Shown here: in pieces, positions 1-13,204 of the stretch
Position numbering within the stretch: the first letter of the stretch is position 1
Layout: the number at the start of each line of letters is the position of its first letter
Source of the DNA: Asterias rubens
Taxonomy: Eukaryota > Echinodermata > Asteroidea > Forcipulatida > Asteriidae
Length of the DNA stretch: 64,000 bases
NCBI RefSeq assembly: GCF_902459465.1
Contig: NC_047080.1
Location: 4,131,214-4,195,213, forward strand
Direction of reading: 5' to 3'
Position numbers and translations under genes: made by a program
The notes under the pieces: generated by a model
What the model saw: only the letters and a program-made list of their open reading frames with translations
Told to the model about the DNA's origin: nothing
The model's database searches: none

Positions 1-525
1 TTGTATATATTGTATTGTACAATGTACACGACCACACAGACTTTACGTCAACACAGAAACTGTATACCTACACCGTAAATCATGTACATCACTAGTAGCG
101 ACAAATCTTCATAAAAAAACAATCTATATTTTTTGTATCAATATTTGCGTTGCCTCCCAGGGCCGAATTTGCAAGGGCTTGATTTGAATTGAAGATGAAG
201 ATTCTACCGGGGGTTGGAGGTTGGAATCCTTGAGAACGAAATTATATCCGTCCAAGATGGTGGCCGAGCTACGGAGGAGAGTATTTTGTGTATGTTATTT
301 TCTGATGAGGAAAGGAATCCCTGTAACCCAAATCCATAGATCTGTTTTGACACATAGAGTTACATATAAGAACTAGAGGGCGCACGAGTGATGCTTCGTG
401 CACAAACGCCACGGGACCGCAAGATGACAAGTGCGTCATTCTGCACGCGCGTTGAATATGAAATACACGTTTGAGGTTTTTTTCATTGAACGCTCACGCG
501 ATGCTGTTTCTTCAACTTACAAAAC

Positions 526-602
526 TTATTTTATGCATATGTTGAGATACACCAAGTAAGAAGACTGATCTTTGACAATTACCAATAGTGTACACTGTCT
601 TT
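526..602 (+). mobile_element. MITE family A, 3' fragment
   Basis: Contains ttatgcatatgttgagatac, caagtaagaagactgatctt and the end accaatagtgtacactgtct, matching the last 77 bases of the family A element at 47493. Confidence 0.75.
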
Positions 603-1842
603 AAAAAACACTTCATGTGAATTGGATAACTTCTTAAATTAACAAAATAAACATAATTTTTATTTTTTTTAATGTGTCTGGGCAAAGGTACAGGGGGCAG
701 CCCTCAGGTTGTGCCATTTGAGAGTGAGATATTAAGAAAGAGAGAGAAATAGAGTGGGGGATGGGAGAAGCAGACAGACAGTGATGCAACGATGCATGAA
801 GTAAACCATCGATTTGGGTCTACAAGGAGAAGTGCTGACACTCTTGGGGGGAAAAAAGTGAAAAGAGTTCACAACAGAGCGTGCAGCCTCATAGTAAACA
901 AAATTGCACTGTAAATTGCCCTGGTTTTTTTTCTTGTCTTTGTTTTGCTTTCATTAATGTTTGGTGTTTAACTTTTTTATGTGCAATGCCTTTATGCAAC
1001 TTCTCGGATGTAGTGGTGTTTTGTAAATGCAGTAAGAAAACGGGTTTGGGGAACTTTCATCCGACGATGGTTTGATGGGAATTTAGTTTGAACAGCTTGC
1101 GAAGACTAACAATGTTTCCCAAACTAACCTATCCCAAAAAGTCTGGACAAGTTACTATTATAGATTTGGTTTGTAGAAACATGTGCCCCTGAAGACAATA
1201 CAGAAAAAATCCCCTCAAAGCTCATACTTTTTCTGAACAGTATATTTTTCTAAAATTAATATTTCACCATAATAAAATTACTTTGCTAGCTTGTACTGGT
1301 ATACCAGCAATTCAGAGTAAACAAAATTCATCTGAAATGCCACCAGTTTAAATACATTGTGTTTAATTGCTACTATTTTAAAATGCACGGCCAGGCAACT
1401 TTGATTTTGGATCAACAGCCCGAACCAGTTATGCGTAGCCCTCACCTTGCAGTGGCCGTCCTGCATGCCTTGAGATGTTAGGCAATATCTCATATTAAAA
1501 ATATATTAATAAATGAATAAAATAACATCTCAATATAGGTACAAAAAGAAACAAGCGAAATTCCTCTCTGAAAACTACTTTTCCTTTTCTTAGTAGGCAA
1601 GTTATCATGGGTTGTTTTTATTTTAAACCGTTAAATTTGTTCAACAAATCACATTTTTGGTACTTACTACATGTTAAGTGTATACTACATGGAGGCCTGC
1701 CATGCATGAGCAGTCAAGTGTACCGGACTCAATTTTTGGTGTGCTTTCAGAGTGTTTGGTTCAGGTTTAGGTCATAGTTTTACTAAGCATGGCTAAAAAC
1801 TATTTGAGCAAGAACTTGTACCCAGCTATGTACAAAATAGTC

Positions 1843-2010
1843 GGTCGTGTCATGGCCGAATGATCTGGTGCACAGGACTCAAGTTCTGGGTTGCCAGAGT
1901 GTGGGTTCCGGGTCGGTAATGGCACTTGAGACCTTGAGCAAGACACTTGACCAGAGTTGTTTTATCCTTGAACGGGACATTGGATTGTTGGGCATTCCAG
2001 TTGCCTTTTA
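1843..2010 (+). mobile_element. SINE-like element ('gtcatggccgaatg' family)
   Basis: gtgtcatggccgaatgatct, a diverged B-box region (gtgggttccgggtcggtaat), then cacttgagaccttgagcaag and acacttgacca. Inverted relatives at about 44165-44275 and 62115-62225 (both with gattcgaacccacactc-like or gatgcgaacccacactctgc), and a plus-strand one near 45940-46065. Confidence 0.7.
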
Positions 2011-2924
2011 TTGTCTTTTCCCCTACTCTCACCTCTGTTGGCCCAGTTGGAATTGCATTGGTGTGGGTTCCCTACATAAGTGCAGTCTGCGTTTGCCCTT
2101 TCAAATCCCTTGCTTTTATATTTCGGTAGGGTTTGACATTTTGCACAACAGAGTAACAATCTAGTCAGGACTTGAAGTCTTTGCATGTTGGAGATAAATG
2201 TACAATCTAGTCAGATTTGCGGTAACACAACAATCATGCATCTATCAAAATAGACAAAACTAATTGAACAGTCCGCAATTTGTACTATTTCCATCATCAA
2301 AAGAACTTGACCTTTGAATCAAAATACGTTGATATAAAAATAAACCCACACATTGTTTGTATATTATAAAAATATATCCAAATAAAGTTTACCGTGCAAT
2401 CATTTGTATTTGCTGACCTAATATTATGCACACACACACACAGCTCATAATCAACCACTTGTATAATTGAACAAACATTACATGTGTGTCCGGTCCTGTA
2501 ATAACACAAAGGCCACGGCATCCATTGCCCCTGGTCTTGGTGCACTTTCAAAAGTTTCCCATAGACAATAAAGATTTTCAATTAAAGTGTCCTTCGCAAA
2601 ATGAAAACTGCCTTGCTCTCTCAAAGATGAAATTCCATGCCTGTGTTTTAACATAAAACAATTCCAAGTGTGGATTTTTTTTATTTATTGCAGACTAGTG
2701 CATGTCTTATGATTGTTAATTATAAAGTGGACAAAATAAAAAATAAAACATTTAAGTGGTCGAAACATGTCAAGAAAATACATTAAGGATAGGTCAGGTC
2801 ATCTTGTATTCCCCTTTTTGAGAGTACTTTGTGCATTCCATGGCATTTCGTGACCGGCAAGATACTGCATTGGACACATGAGAAAGTGAACCTCATACAG
2901 GTATACAAAATATATCCCAATGAG

Positions 2925-3077
2925 GGCCGGTTTAGTCAGTCGCGCGATGGTCGTACGATGGAAATCTTGCTGCGCGATCCTAAAAAAAACACAGTTTATA
3001 GTCTTTTTATGATCGTGTGTCAAGATTTTCATCGCCAGACCATCGCGATCATCGCACTACAAACTAAAACTCGGCCT
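2925..3077. mobile_element. Short inverted-repeat element (~150 bp)
   Basis: Left arm ggccggtttagtcagtcgcg followed by cgatggtcgtacgatggaaatc; right arm gattttcatcgccagaccat followed by cgcactacaaactaaaactcggcc. The arms pair with several mismatches around a T/A-rich loop. Only one copy in the window. Confidence 0.5.
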
Positions 3078-6000
3078 CAAGAATTTCAGTCTAGCTATAG
3101 GTTGAAATGCAATCCAGCCACATTTTGCACTGCCAGGCAGTTCAGGGCTCATATTAATAATTATTTTGGGGAAATGTCGTCAGTTTCGCATAGCAAACAG
3201 ATAATATCTCACAAAAGCCTTGAGGGCCAGGGATGGCATTTGGCGTGCATCGATGGATGATAGCAGTAATTTCCGGTAGTTTTATTTTTTGCCTCTCTCC
3301 CCAGTTTCTCAGATTTTCAGATGCCCCCCCCCCCCCCACCCTACAGACTGTCTGTCTTTGAGATAGCGGGCTTAATTGAAAGTGGCAGCCATGTGAAGGA
3401 AGCAGTAATGAAAGAAGCGTTATGACAAGTGCCTCCGAAAATGATAATCGCCGGGCATTATTTGCAAACGTTTAATCTTGTCTGTCACTTTCTTGCAGTC
3501 AGAATATGTCTTAAGCTGTGCAGAACGTTGGTAAGACAGAAAATACGAGCATTCACAGATTTGTCCTTTGTACACCAACATAGGTTGTGAAGCACACAAT
3601 GGTAGCCATTTTCCAAAATTCAATTCTGCAAAGGCCCTAAAATTCTGCAAAGGCCCTAATAGCCAAAAATCTTTCGTACAACATTATTCTGGATGTGTGC
3701 CAAATTCCATTGGTTGTATCATAAAGGTACAGTAACCCCCCCCCCCCAAATATGTCCTCTACTCCACATGTATCTGCCCCCTTACATTTACTGTACATCT
3801 TACCATACCCATATGACTGCCTCAAAAACCCACCAGTGCGTTAATTGAAGACTAGACGATGGGAATGAATTCATTCTTCTTAAAATTAATGATGTACTAC
3901 ACCTTTGTAAGCATGCAAATGTAGGTAAATTGGAATCAATAACTGGCCTTGATCAATACCAATGTGCTCATGTTGAAACATGACGGAACTTAGCACAGCA
4001 CACACGCCACATAAAAGGTGTATCGAGTCTGTTAATTATGTACACAAATGCAGTCTATAGAACTTGACACAACCTTGCTTTTAGGCTAGGACCATCAGGA
4101 GACCAGTGTATTCCGTTGAGTGAGCTGTTCATCTTAAATAACAGCTAAATTCAACTTAATTAAATTTCACGGTGAACAAAGACAAATTAACTCAAGCTGG
4201 GTTTGAATTTTGTTTTGACTTTGATCTTTTTTGAGTGATCGATCCATCACTGGAACATAAAGTCCAACAAATCAAGTTGTGCCAATTCATTTTAAAGAAA
4301 CTGTTTGTTCAACAAAAATCTCAAAGACAATACAACATTTTGTAAAAACTCCAGCAAATCTGGAAAAATTTCATTTCTGCCTGACACAGCCAAGAGGCCA
4401 ACAGATCTGAGACGACCATCTTGGCCGACCCAAAGAAAGATGCTGTGGGGCTTTCCTGTTCCATGGTCCACCTTTTCCGTGTACATAAACCACATGCCAA
4501 TGAGTCACCACAATGTGAAAGTAACATTCATGTTGCAATTAACAGCAGATTTCACACTCTGTGCTCACACCTCTAAATAAGCAGCTGCCAGGATTATTTG
4601 CGTTATAATCTACGAGATCAGAATAAACTTGTTATTTTTAGCCTCTTGACAGCTGTTATCATTTTTAGTGGGCGTTCACGGTGAGATGGATGATGAAGGA
4701 AAACATAAGGATGAAAGATTTGTGTTTGTGTCACATTTCTGGCGGGGGTCGTTAATTACTTCAAGTTTTTTTTGCTGAATTAGTGTCTCTCACACGCAAA
4801 TGAGTAAGGTGTTTCAACTAATTACTTCTATTTTAGAGTTTTTTCTTATAATTAAATTATGAAAAAGAATTATTCATTGCATATCTGAAAAAACAATGCA
4901 TTTTTAAGCTACATGTATGTATGTAAAGTACAATGAAGTGTCTGTGTCTGTGCCTGTTTGTTGGTTTGTCAAATTTGCAACAAATTAGGTAATTTCTTAA
5001 GACAAAAAAGCTAGGAGTGAATGATCTACTATCATAAAAAAGAGGAGACTGTCGCAAGATAGCTCCATTGGTAAAGCACCGTCAGTCCATCATCCGACGG
5101 TACATGTAGATAGACAGATTGATAAAAGGTTTATTGACAATAGCCAATCACAGCATAAAACTGAATTGCCATTATGATACAATATTTTTAAAAAGCTTAT
5201 TTTAGAGAACTTTCTGCAGAGTCAGTGCTTAGTTCCTTCGGAATATGTCAGCTTAACAAACAAAACTTTGTTCGCCTCGCCTCATTGTTTTGGATTGGCT
5301 GTGGCGAATGCAGTTCAAATTCTCAACCAATGTTTTAATTTTGAATACCTTCTTAGTGCGAAGATGCACCAGGGAATTGTAACTCAAAGCACAGTCAACC
5401 GGCCAGAGTAAAGACAATCTTCTTGATAGGTCTCGATCCCTCAAGATAGATCTAACCCAATTCCCTAAAAGTCTGCTGTTTGCCTCGAACAAACAGCCAG
5501 CGACCATACTTCGTATTTGAGGCACAGTTTTAAAAATTCCCACCAGGAGAATAACTCCTGTGTGGAATCCGCGAGTAGTTCCCCAACCCGGCATCCTTTC
5601 AGAAATCAAACCCAATTACACTTTAGCTGCCCCCGTCACCGCTTCTCAGTTGAGTTTTTTTTCTTTAATTAAGAAAAAAAAAAAAACTTACCCTTATTCT
5701 CCGCATGGCGGTAACAATTTCAATTCGACTGCTGGGTCGAGGGACATCAAGCGTGCCGATATACTGTGGAGACAAAAATTAAGAGAGCGAATTAATCAAC
5801 GCTGTCTACCGACTCCGTAATTTGACCTCAATTTTCACCTTGGTTAGATCTGTGGGTCCAACGAAATTCAAGGGAGGCTTGCGCTGCAAGACAAGAATTT
5901 TTAAAACTCAAACACAGAAAAAGACTATTTAAAAACTTGACTTTAATAGCCACTGCTTTTAAATTTATCATTTGTTCAAACAAGGGAGACAAAACTTTAT

Positions 6001-6782
6001 CCAAACAATAAGTTCACTAAACGTGTGTACCAAAGCACATTACGAGCAGGTACAACTTGTGTAATTTACTTGCTCCATGTTTGTGAAAATATTAAAAGGC
6101 AATTCTGTTCTCTTTACACACACAAAAAGGCAAATCCATTTTCTCTGCAGTACTGTATCTTTAAAAAGCCAATAAACTGAATGAGCGTTTGCTTTCTGCA
6201 AAACGTGTATTGCCTTAATCCAAACCTCATCTCCCTTTTTTCAATTTTGGTAAAAACTTCAACGAAGCAAATCTTTAAATCTTATCTAAACAAAACACCT
6301 AAGGAGTCATATAATCTCGAAAATTTCATCAGGTTTTATTAATTTTGTTTTTTTTTGTGGTCAAGAAAAACATGTAGGGGGAAAAAAACTGCTTTATGTT
6401 ATCCAAATATTGAATTGCTTTTGTAAGGGCTGATTGCCGATGGGGAATATTTTCAACTCGACTCGGTAAACCAATGTGTATGGATCGAGACTTCAAAGCT
6501 AATGCAGTTAAGCGCCTGGCCAAGAAAGGGCTATTTGTCTTTCAGTCTATCCCAATCCAGACATGATCACATCAGAAGAAAAAAGTCAGAGTCACGATTT
6601 GAAATGTTTTTAGTTGTAAGACTTGTTTTGGTCTACATGTATGTCTTGTTTTGTTAAGAAAAACCAAAATGAGATTGAATTGAACACATCAATTATAAGA
6701 CAAGAAACTCAATAACAAGGACTTACATGTGAGCAGTTTTTTGACTGGTAACCACTTACTTGTAAGCATGTGCCTTGTTCAG

Positions 6783-6930
6783 GCCTGTTTGCTAGTTTTT
6801 AAAAAGGCAAAGGGCACCGAGGCATTTTTCTCCTTGGTAAAGGGCACCCTATGAGAAAATTGTAAATTTCTACTGGAGCATTTCAAGGGCACCAAGGCCA
6901 TGACCAGGGGCATATGAAGTATCAGGCTTG
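6783..6930 (+). repeat. Dispersed repeat ('aagggcaccaaggc'), copy 1
   Basis: ggcaaagggcaccgaggcat, ggagcatttcaagggcacca, aggccatgaccaggggcata. An inverted copy lies at 19300-19450 and a partial one at 44968-45090. Confidence 0.7.
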
Positions 6931-7784
6931 CTAGTGACTGGTTGCATTTTAAAAGCAGTTCTGTAAAATTTGGCACAGGTCTCTGCAAGCTGCATGCAAA
7001 CTATTACCCTCTGTTTTGTGTGATGCCAACTCCACGTGTAAATGGTTTTTAAACAACATTTAACCTTTCTCTTCAGGAAATTCAAACACAATTGGGAGGA
7101 AGAAGTAATTTGTGTTTATCCCTGACAAAAATTTGAACCATCTGCCCCCCCACTTCTACACAGCATAGCTCCTCCCCTCCCCATCTCATTCCACATACAT
7201 ACATGTAGCACGACCAGAGTACCAGACAGTGCAATACAATACTGCAGCCTACGGCACTGCATCCACATCAGCGATGTAATGGCATTTTAATTTCTAATTA
7301 AAATTGATATACCCAGCGAAGGAACGAGCATCTGGTCACGTTTTTACCGATCGGGCCAGCAGGGAATTTCCCCCAAAGGCAGGACAAAATGGAAATAAGC
7401 AAATGAATAAAACAAATCAAGATTACTTCAACTTGGTCCACCTTGTGACTCATTCCTGCTTAGCGGGTCAAAGGGTCAGGCCTTTAAGGTAATTACACAG
7501 TATGATTAAGCCGACGCTGTGAACTTCTGGTAAAAGGTGTTACCAAACGCTTGGCTGTTGAGAGAGGCTTGCTCTTTAATAAGTTGAAAAGGTACCTTCT
7601 GTTTCCTCATGAGTGTTTTGACAAGAGAAATCCAATCGATAACCTGCCAAGTACCTTAATGGAATATGGAGAACTTTAGTCTAAAGCTGCATGGTCTGTG
7701 GCCAACAAGTTGAGGAGGAATGAGGTTTGATGAATGTGGAAAAAGAAACTCATAAAAAAAATGGATGGCTGGCCTAGGGTCCCC

Positions 7785-7935
7785 TTAATGTAGACCCGGA
7801 ACCTCCAAGATGTTACAGAAGGTGCATCATCAGACATACAAAACTACAGATTTTGACACAAAGTGGATAATATATTTATCTCCATTTGGCGACTGCTCTA
7901 ACTCTTTCAAGAAAGTTTGAAGAATCAAGAAATTA
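7785..7935 (+). repeat. Dispersed repeat pair with 17515-17690
   Basis: gtgcatcatcagacatacaa, actacagattttgacacaaa, gtggataatatatttatctc match gtgcatcatcagaaatacta, actacagatttggacacaat, gtggataatttctttctccc in the copy starting near 17515. Confidence 0.7.
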
Positions 7936-9355
7936 GTTTTTTTATTTCATTCTTTTATAGTTGTGATGTTCTGTTCATACACATAGGCAAGAACAGAAGA
8001 ATTCCAGACCTACATGTAGGCCCAACTGCATAGAGTTGCTTTTAAGCATCAAAAGTTCCTCAGCATAAAAATGTTCAAGAAAAAGTTCTCTCATTAGGAT
8101 GCCCTTGAATATTAAGACTATCTGAGAATGAAGTGTCAAGTTTGAAGCTGAATGCCAAGATTGACCCTACTACTGAAATTTTATGTAATTTTCCATGTAA
8201 GGTTGTTTTACGTACAATAAACACTATTGACAACCTGCTTCCCATGAATGCCCCAGTATAAATAATTGGCAATTAGGGAGCAATGTGGAGGTTGAAATCA
8301 ATACCCCCATCACGACATGAATCTTTAAACAAAAATAAGTCTGTATGCTCGGCACATGTAAGCATCGATTCCTATCCTCATCTAGATCAGTTTCTAACCA
8401 ACAAAATACCCTCCTCCCACCCGCCCTCCAAACGCACGACGATGCCTTGGGCAAGAAATCAGCGACAACCACAGAAAAACACTTATCTAGAACGATGGCA
8501 AGAAGTAAGAGTGTTTCTCACATGTTCAATAACAGAAGTTTTTCCTGCCGATTAGTTGGTCGCTCTTCAACGCTTTGTTCAGACTATCCCTAACCATCCG
8601 GCTGGTCAAAGTGACTCAATCTTTTAACGTTTCCTGGTGATACATTTTTTTAACGATTTTCTGGAAAGTTATCAATTTGAGTTTTACCTGACCCAGAAAG
8701 CTTCATGAAGGCAATAATCTTATGACCTTTTACATTTGACCTCTAAAAACAATTACACTTGACCTCAAGACATTGATGAGTCGAACCAACTTTGTTGACT
8801 CCTTAGTCACTTTTATAAAACCTTAATCTGTGCAGAGAAAAAGTCACCACTTGTCAGTAGCTGTGTACTAAATAATAATAATAATAATATCAAAGTCGTA
8901 TCTCATGGAGTAGGCCCTATATACAAACTTTCAGAAAGATAGGTTATTGCAGTGATGAATTATAAGACCCAATTATTTAGCACCTTATAAGGGTTTACAA
9001 GGTGCTACGGTGAACATTCTGCATGTGTTATCATGCAGGACTTTTAACATAAAATTATTTTGTTTAACTCGACTTGAAATGTCTATACTCTAATTCTAAA
9101 AAAATTCTGAGAGCAAGAATCTCCAACTGAAGATACCCAATACTAACTATTACACACAGAGGATTCAGTACATGCTGATTCCATTCCAAAGTATGCCTAG
9201 ATGTAATCCGAACGAGTTATAAACAACATTCTGAAAATACATTTGTGTTTATGTCTCCAGGGTGAGTAGGGGGGGGGGATGCGGTGGCCAGGGCACAGCT
9301 TGGCTCTGAGAGACATTCACACCATTACGGGGATTAGCGGACTGATCACACTTAC

Positions 9356-9487
9356 ATAAATCATCTCAGACTGAGTGCTCCAGAGGTCATTCTGCTTCAT
9401 GCTGGAGACCAACTCTCTGGCGGAAGATGAGGACGACCGTCTCCCGATCATGCTGGTGGCGCGTGAATCTCCCATAACTGATGACAT
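9356..9487 (-). CDS. Candidate first coding exon, unassigned (possible alternative NOS1AP first exon)
   Basis: A 44-codon open stretch starts at the ATG at 9487, is preceded in frame two codons upstream by TAA, and ends exactly at a consensus donor (GATTTAT|GTAAGT). It begins MSSVMGDSRATSMIGRRSSS, is serine-rich and basic to residue 22, and ends NDLWSTQSEMIY. It is less AT-rich than the surrounding intron and overlaps no repeat seen here. It lies in the same orientation inside the long first intron of the NOS1AP-like gene, and its donor is also phase 0. It could therefore splice to the same second exon as the 25801-25908 exon and supply another N-terminus. It could instead be the first exon of a nested gene, or a chance open frame. 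I do not recognise the protein. Confidence 0.4.
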
Positions 9488-11511
9488 CAATTAGAGGTAG
9501 CTTCTACCAACGACCACTGATGGGATGTTATAGCTTGATGCTGTACTTATATATATCAAAGTAAATGTTTGTAGAAAAATCCTTGGAAATAATAATTCTC
9601 GACCAGTCAGGAGTACCCTTCCACTCAAATAACTCCAAAAGATAAATACAAAATTGTCTGCTTGTAACCAATTACAAGTCACAGCAGATTCCTAATGTGA
9701 TTACACACAAAGGTCAACACAAACATGGAGCTTTCTTTTCAGACGAACTCCAAACCATCCAAAGAAAAGCTGACCAATTGCAAATACACGTCTCAATATA
9801 ATATAGGTTTCAATATGTGTACACATAGATGAGGTCAATTTCGCTGTAAATTCCAATCCAAGTACGGATCGTTGACCAATACAAAGTTTTCTCACAAACT
9901 GCACAATGAGTTTCCCCAAGCAGAAGGAAGGTTGGTTCCACACCAAGTACTTCAACACTTTCTGAATATTTCTTTAGAGGAGGTTTCGGACAAAAATCGT
10001 ACACTGTCACCAATTCGCAACAGCACTGGAATCAGAGGTATGTAATCCGAGAGTCAATGTCAAATTCCTGACTGCAGTAATCCTTGTAGCATCTGTGCAG
10101 ATCTTTAAAAAAAATGTATCCAAGTACACCCGATTAACCATCACAAGTAGATGGTCACGGTGCATTTACATTACAGAGACTAGCACAAGCCTTTGCCGCA
10201 AAGAACTTTCTTTAAGAATTCTCATTGACCCTCCGTATAAAGACAATACTCATGGATGAACACCAGCACTTGAATATTTTTGCAGGAGCAAATTGATGAT
10301 GAGAATAGCAGCTTTTACCCTATCCTCGGCAAAAGGAATCGCACTTGGGTTATGTTTCCCCTGCTCTCCACAACACGACACAGGCACTTCTGAAAAACCT
10401 ATGGTGTTGCAATGCAGCAATGGCTGTATGAGTCAAACTTGTCAACACCGGACGCCCCTCTGTGACGCTGACTTACTGGCAGCGTGACAGGCTGAAACAT
10501 CACACAACTTCACAAACCGATTTTCTCTTTCCTTCCTCCAAAGCTCATGCAAGTGTTTCCACAACTGCTGCCAGAAATGGTTAACTTGCACCTTCAAGAA
10601 CTTTTAACATAGAAGTACTTGCTTTGTCAATTCTTCTGTCAAGACTTCCTTAAAAGGATTAGAGCAAACCACAGAAATCCTTGCCAAGATTTAAACTTCT
10701 GCTGCACAGCCTCACCGGATCCAATAAAGACATGTCATTGTAGTCACTGAGAGTCTGGGCTACTTGTTGGCCGAATAATTATTCCTTCTCAGAGTTCATT
10801 GTCAACCTCAATCAGCCTTAGTTGCAACACTACAGTACAAATCCTTCCAAATAACACAAAACGTCCAGGCGCAATGAACTTGAACAGCCAGGAAACTTTT
10901 TCTTTCGCCCAAAGGGTATGAGTTTACCAATTGTCCTTGATCAGTTGATTGGTTAATTCACTTGTAGGTGACTGTGGGGAGTAACCACAGCGTCACACAA
11001 GTTCAGGTTTGGGTTGGTTGACTCGCTATCCAATCCTTGTGCAATACTTTTTTTAAGCAGCCCAGCACCCCTCTGTTCGATAGAAGCTTGCCACAGATAT
11101 ATAAAAATGCAGTTTTCTAACTTCCTCTTTGAATGCGACTGTACTCAACCTAACCACTTCAGCAGGTAGAGTTTTACTTTCCAGGGCTATACCCTGGAAG
11201 ACATCATCATGCTTCTCACACTGATCGCTTAGCTGAACTTTTCCTACTTTAGTTTCGCTCAATTTCACAAAGTGCGCGTGGCCTAGATTAGACTTGCTTA
11301 AGTCCTAACACGATACAGCTTACTCCTAGTGTTAAGCACCAGGATACAGCACTAAGCTCCGCAATGCGCATCATATGTTGGGAGCTTGTTCGGCGGGCAT
11401 GACAAATGCTCAATCATGTGTTCCAATGATTCACTGTAGAATGATGGGTTTTAAAACAGCAGGAAGAAAAAGCTGAAAGCAAAGCCGTGGTGACAACTAC
11501 CTTGATTTCTC

Positions 11512-11887
11512 TTAAAGCCATTGGACCCTTTCGGTACACAAAAAACAAAAAAAGTTCACAGATTTACAATTAATTTACAGGGTTTACAGAAGGTAATGGT
11601 GAAAGACTTCTCTTGAAATATTAGTCCATGAAATGCTTTACTTTTTGAGAAAACGGTAAAACAATATAAATTCTCGTTAGCGAGAATTACGGATTTATTT
11701 TAAACACATGTCATGACACGGCGAAACGCGCGAAAACAAGAGTGGGTTTTCCCGTTTTTTTTCTCCCGACTCCGATGACCGATTGAGCCTAAATTTTCAC
11801 AGGTTTGTTGTTTTATATATAAGTTGTGATACACGAAGTGTGGGACTTGGATAATACTGTTTACCGAAAAGGTCCAATGGCTTTAAA
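11512..11887. mobile_element. MITE family B, copy 1
   Basis: Ends are ttaaagccattggaccctttc and the inverse gaaaaggtccaatggctttaa. The interior holds a small hairpin, AATTCTCG-ttag-CGAGAATT (about 11671-11690). The right part contains gatgaccgattgagcctaaa, also found in family A. An inverted copy lies at 63478-63853. Non-coding. Confidence 0.85.
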
Positions 11888-12614
11888 GGGGAAGTAAACA
11901 CACATAATTTGCAACATTGAACTGTTCACGTTGCCATATCCTCTCATTTCCGACCAAGTTTTTATGCCAAAACACAAAGTAACAAACAAATAATTTCTTA
12001 TTTTAAGAATGATTTGTGTGATTCAACAATTCCATTGAAATTGATGACAAAAAATAGTTAATGGCCTGACGTTTCGACCCTAGCAGAGTCTTTCTCGAAG
12101 GCTAAATGACAACACAACAAACATGAACAGGTAACTAAGTGAAACATAACCAGTGAAATTGATGACTGCGAATAACTATTGTCTGAATCTTGGAATAACG
12201 ATCACAGCAAAAGATGGGAAAACTTGTGGACAGCAACATTTGTGTGAGCTGCAATAAACCATTCTGAGTAAATGAATACAGGGACTGGTTTGTAAAATGT
12301 GCCAAGTTGAGTCCAGTGGGACTGAAACACATAAACTGTATCCTCAAGGTAAGATCTCATGTTCCTTGGTCCACCTCCACAAGTACATACCTACAGTGTA
12401 ACTCAAACCCCATCACAGTGTTGGATCCCAGCAGGAGGGGTTGCTACGCTCAGTGGACACTGACAAGTCTATCAATGATTGGCTACCCCGGGTCCCCCAT
12501 GTTCCCCCCTCCTTTACATGGATCCATCTTGACAGGAAGTGACTGATATCCGTAGCTAGCATGACCTGGGTATGATTAAGAAGTAACGGTAGACGAGGAG
12601 TTGCTAAAGTTCAG

Positions 12615-13204
12615 CCAAGAACAAGGTAATGTCTCTGATTAAAGGAAAAGCGTCACGGTAGAAAGGTCGCTGATCAGAAATGTTTCTTATTTACAAGAAT
12701 ACATCGAATGATGTATACATGTCTAAAAGTACCTAGGTCTATAGATGAGTTTCAAAACTAGGGATTCTCAGATTTCATGCACATGGATAAGAAAAAGCAA
12801 AGTTTCAACCAAGAACAAAATAATGTCTCCGATTAAAGGAAAAGTGTCACGGTAGAAAGGTCGCTGATCAAAAATGTTTCTTGTTTCCAAGAAACGCATC
12901 AAATGATACATACATGTACATGTAGACAAAAGTACTTACATGTAAGCCTATAGATGAGTTTCAAAACTAGGGATTCTCAGGTTTCATGCACATGGATAAG
13001 TAAAAGCGAAGTTGCAACCAAGAACAAGGTAATGTCTCTAATTAAAGGAAAAGCATCACAGTAAACAGGTCACTGATCAAAACAATTCTTGTTTGCAAGA
13101 AATGCATCCAATGTTGTGTAGTCTAAAAGTTCTTAGGCCTACATATACATAGATGAGTTTCAAAACCAGGGGTTCTCAGTTTTCATGCACATGGCCAAGA
13201 ACAA
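12615..13204. repeat. Tandem repeat, three units of about 175-210 bp
   Basis: Units begin with ccaagaacaa at 12615, 12809 and 13018, and a fourth start (ccaagaacaa) is at 13195. Each unit holds taatgtctc, attaaaggaaaag, ggtcgctgatca or ggtcactgatca, gatgagtttcaaaac, and tttcatgcacatgg in that order. Unit lengths are 194, 209 and 177 bases. Confidence 0.92.

Larger units (their letters stand above)
1..9355. other. Non-coding, probably NOS1AP intron 1 (left part)
   Basis: No exon could be supported here, and in particular no PTB-domain exon on the minus strand. Contents: a family A fragment (526-602), a SINE-like element (1843-2010), an inverted-repeat element (2925-3077), a 20-base direct duplication (aattctgcaaaggccctaa at 3621 and 3640), dispersed repeats (6783, 7785), C runs near 3327 and 3740, and an aat run (8871-8889). 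Confidence 0.6.

Noticed and set aside
5253-5615. 120-codon minus-strand open frame
   Set aside because: Considered as a transposon or gene remnant; no motif recognised and no splice signals that make sense.
12615-13204. CRISPR-like array
   Set aside because: Direct repeats of about 190 bp with no spacer structure in animal DNA; an ordinary tandem repeat.
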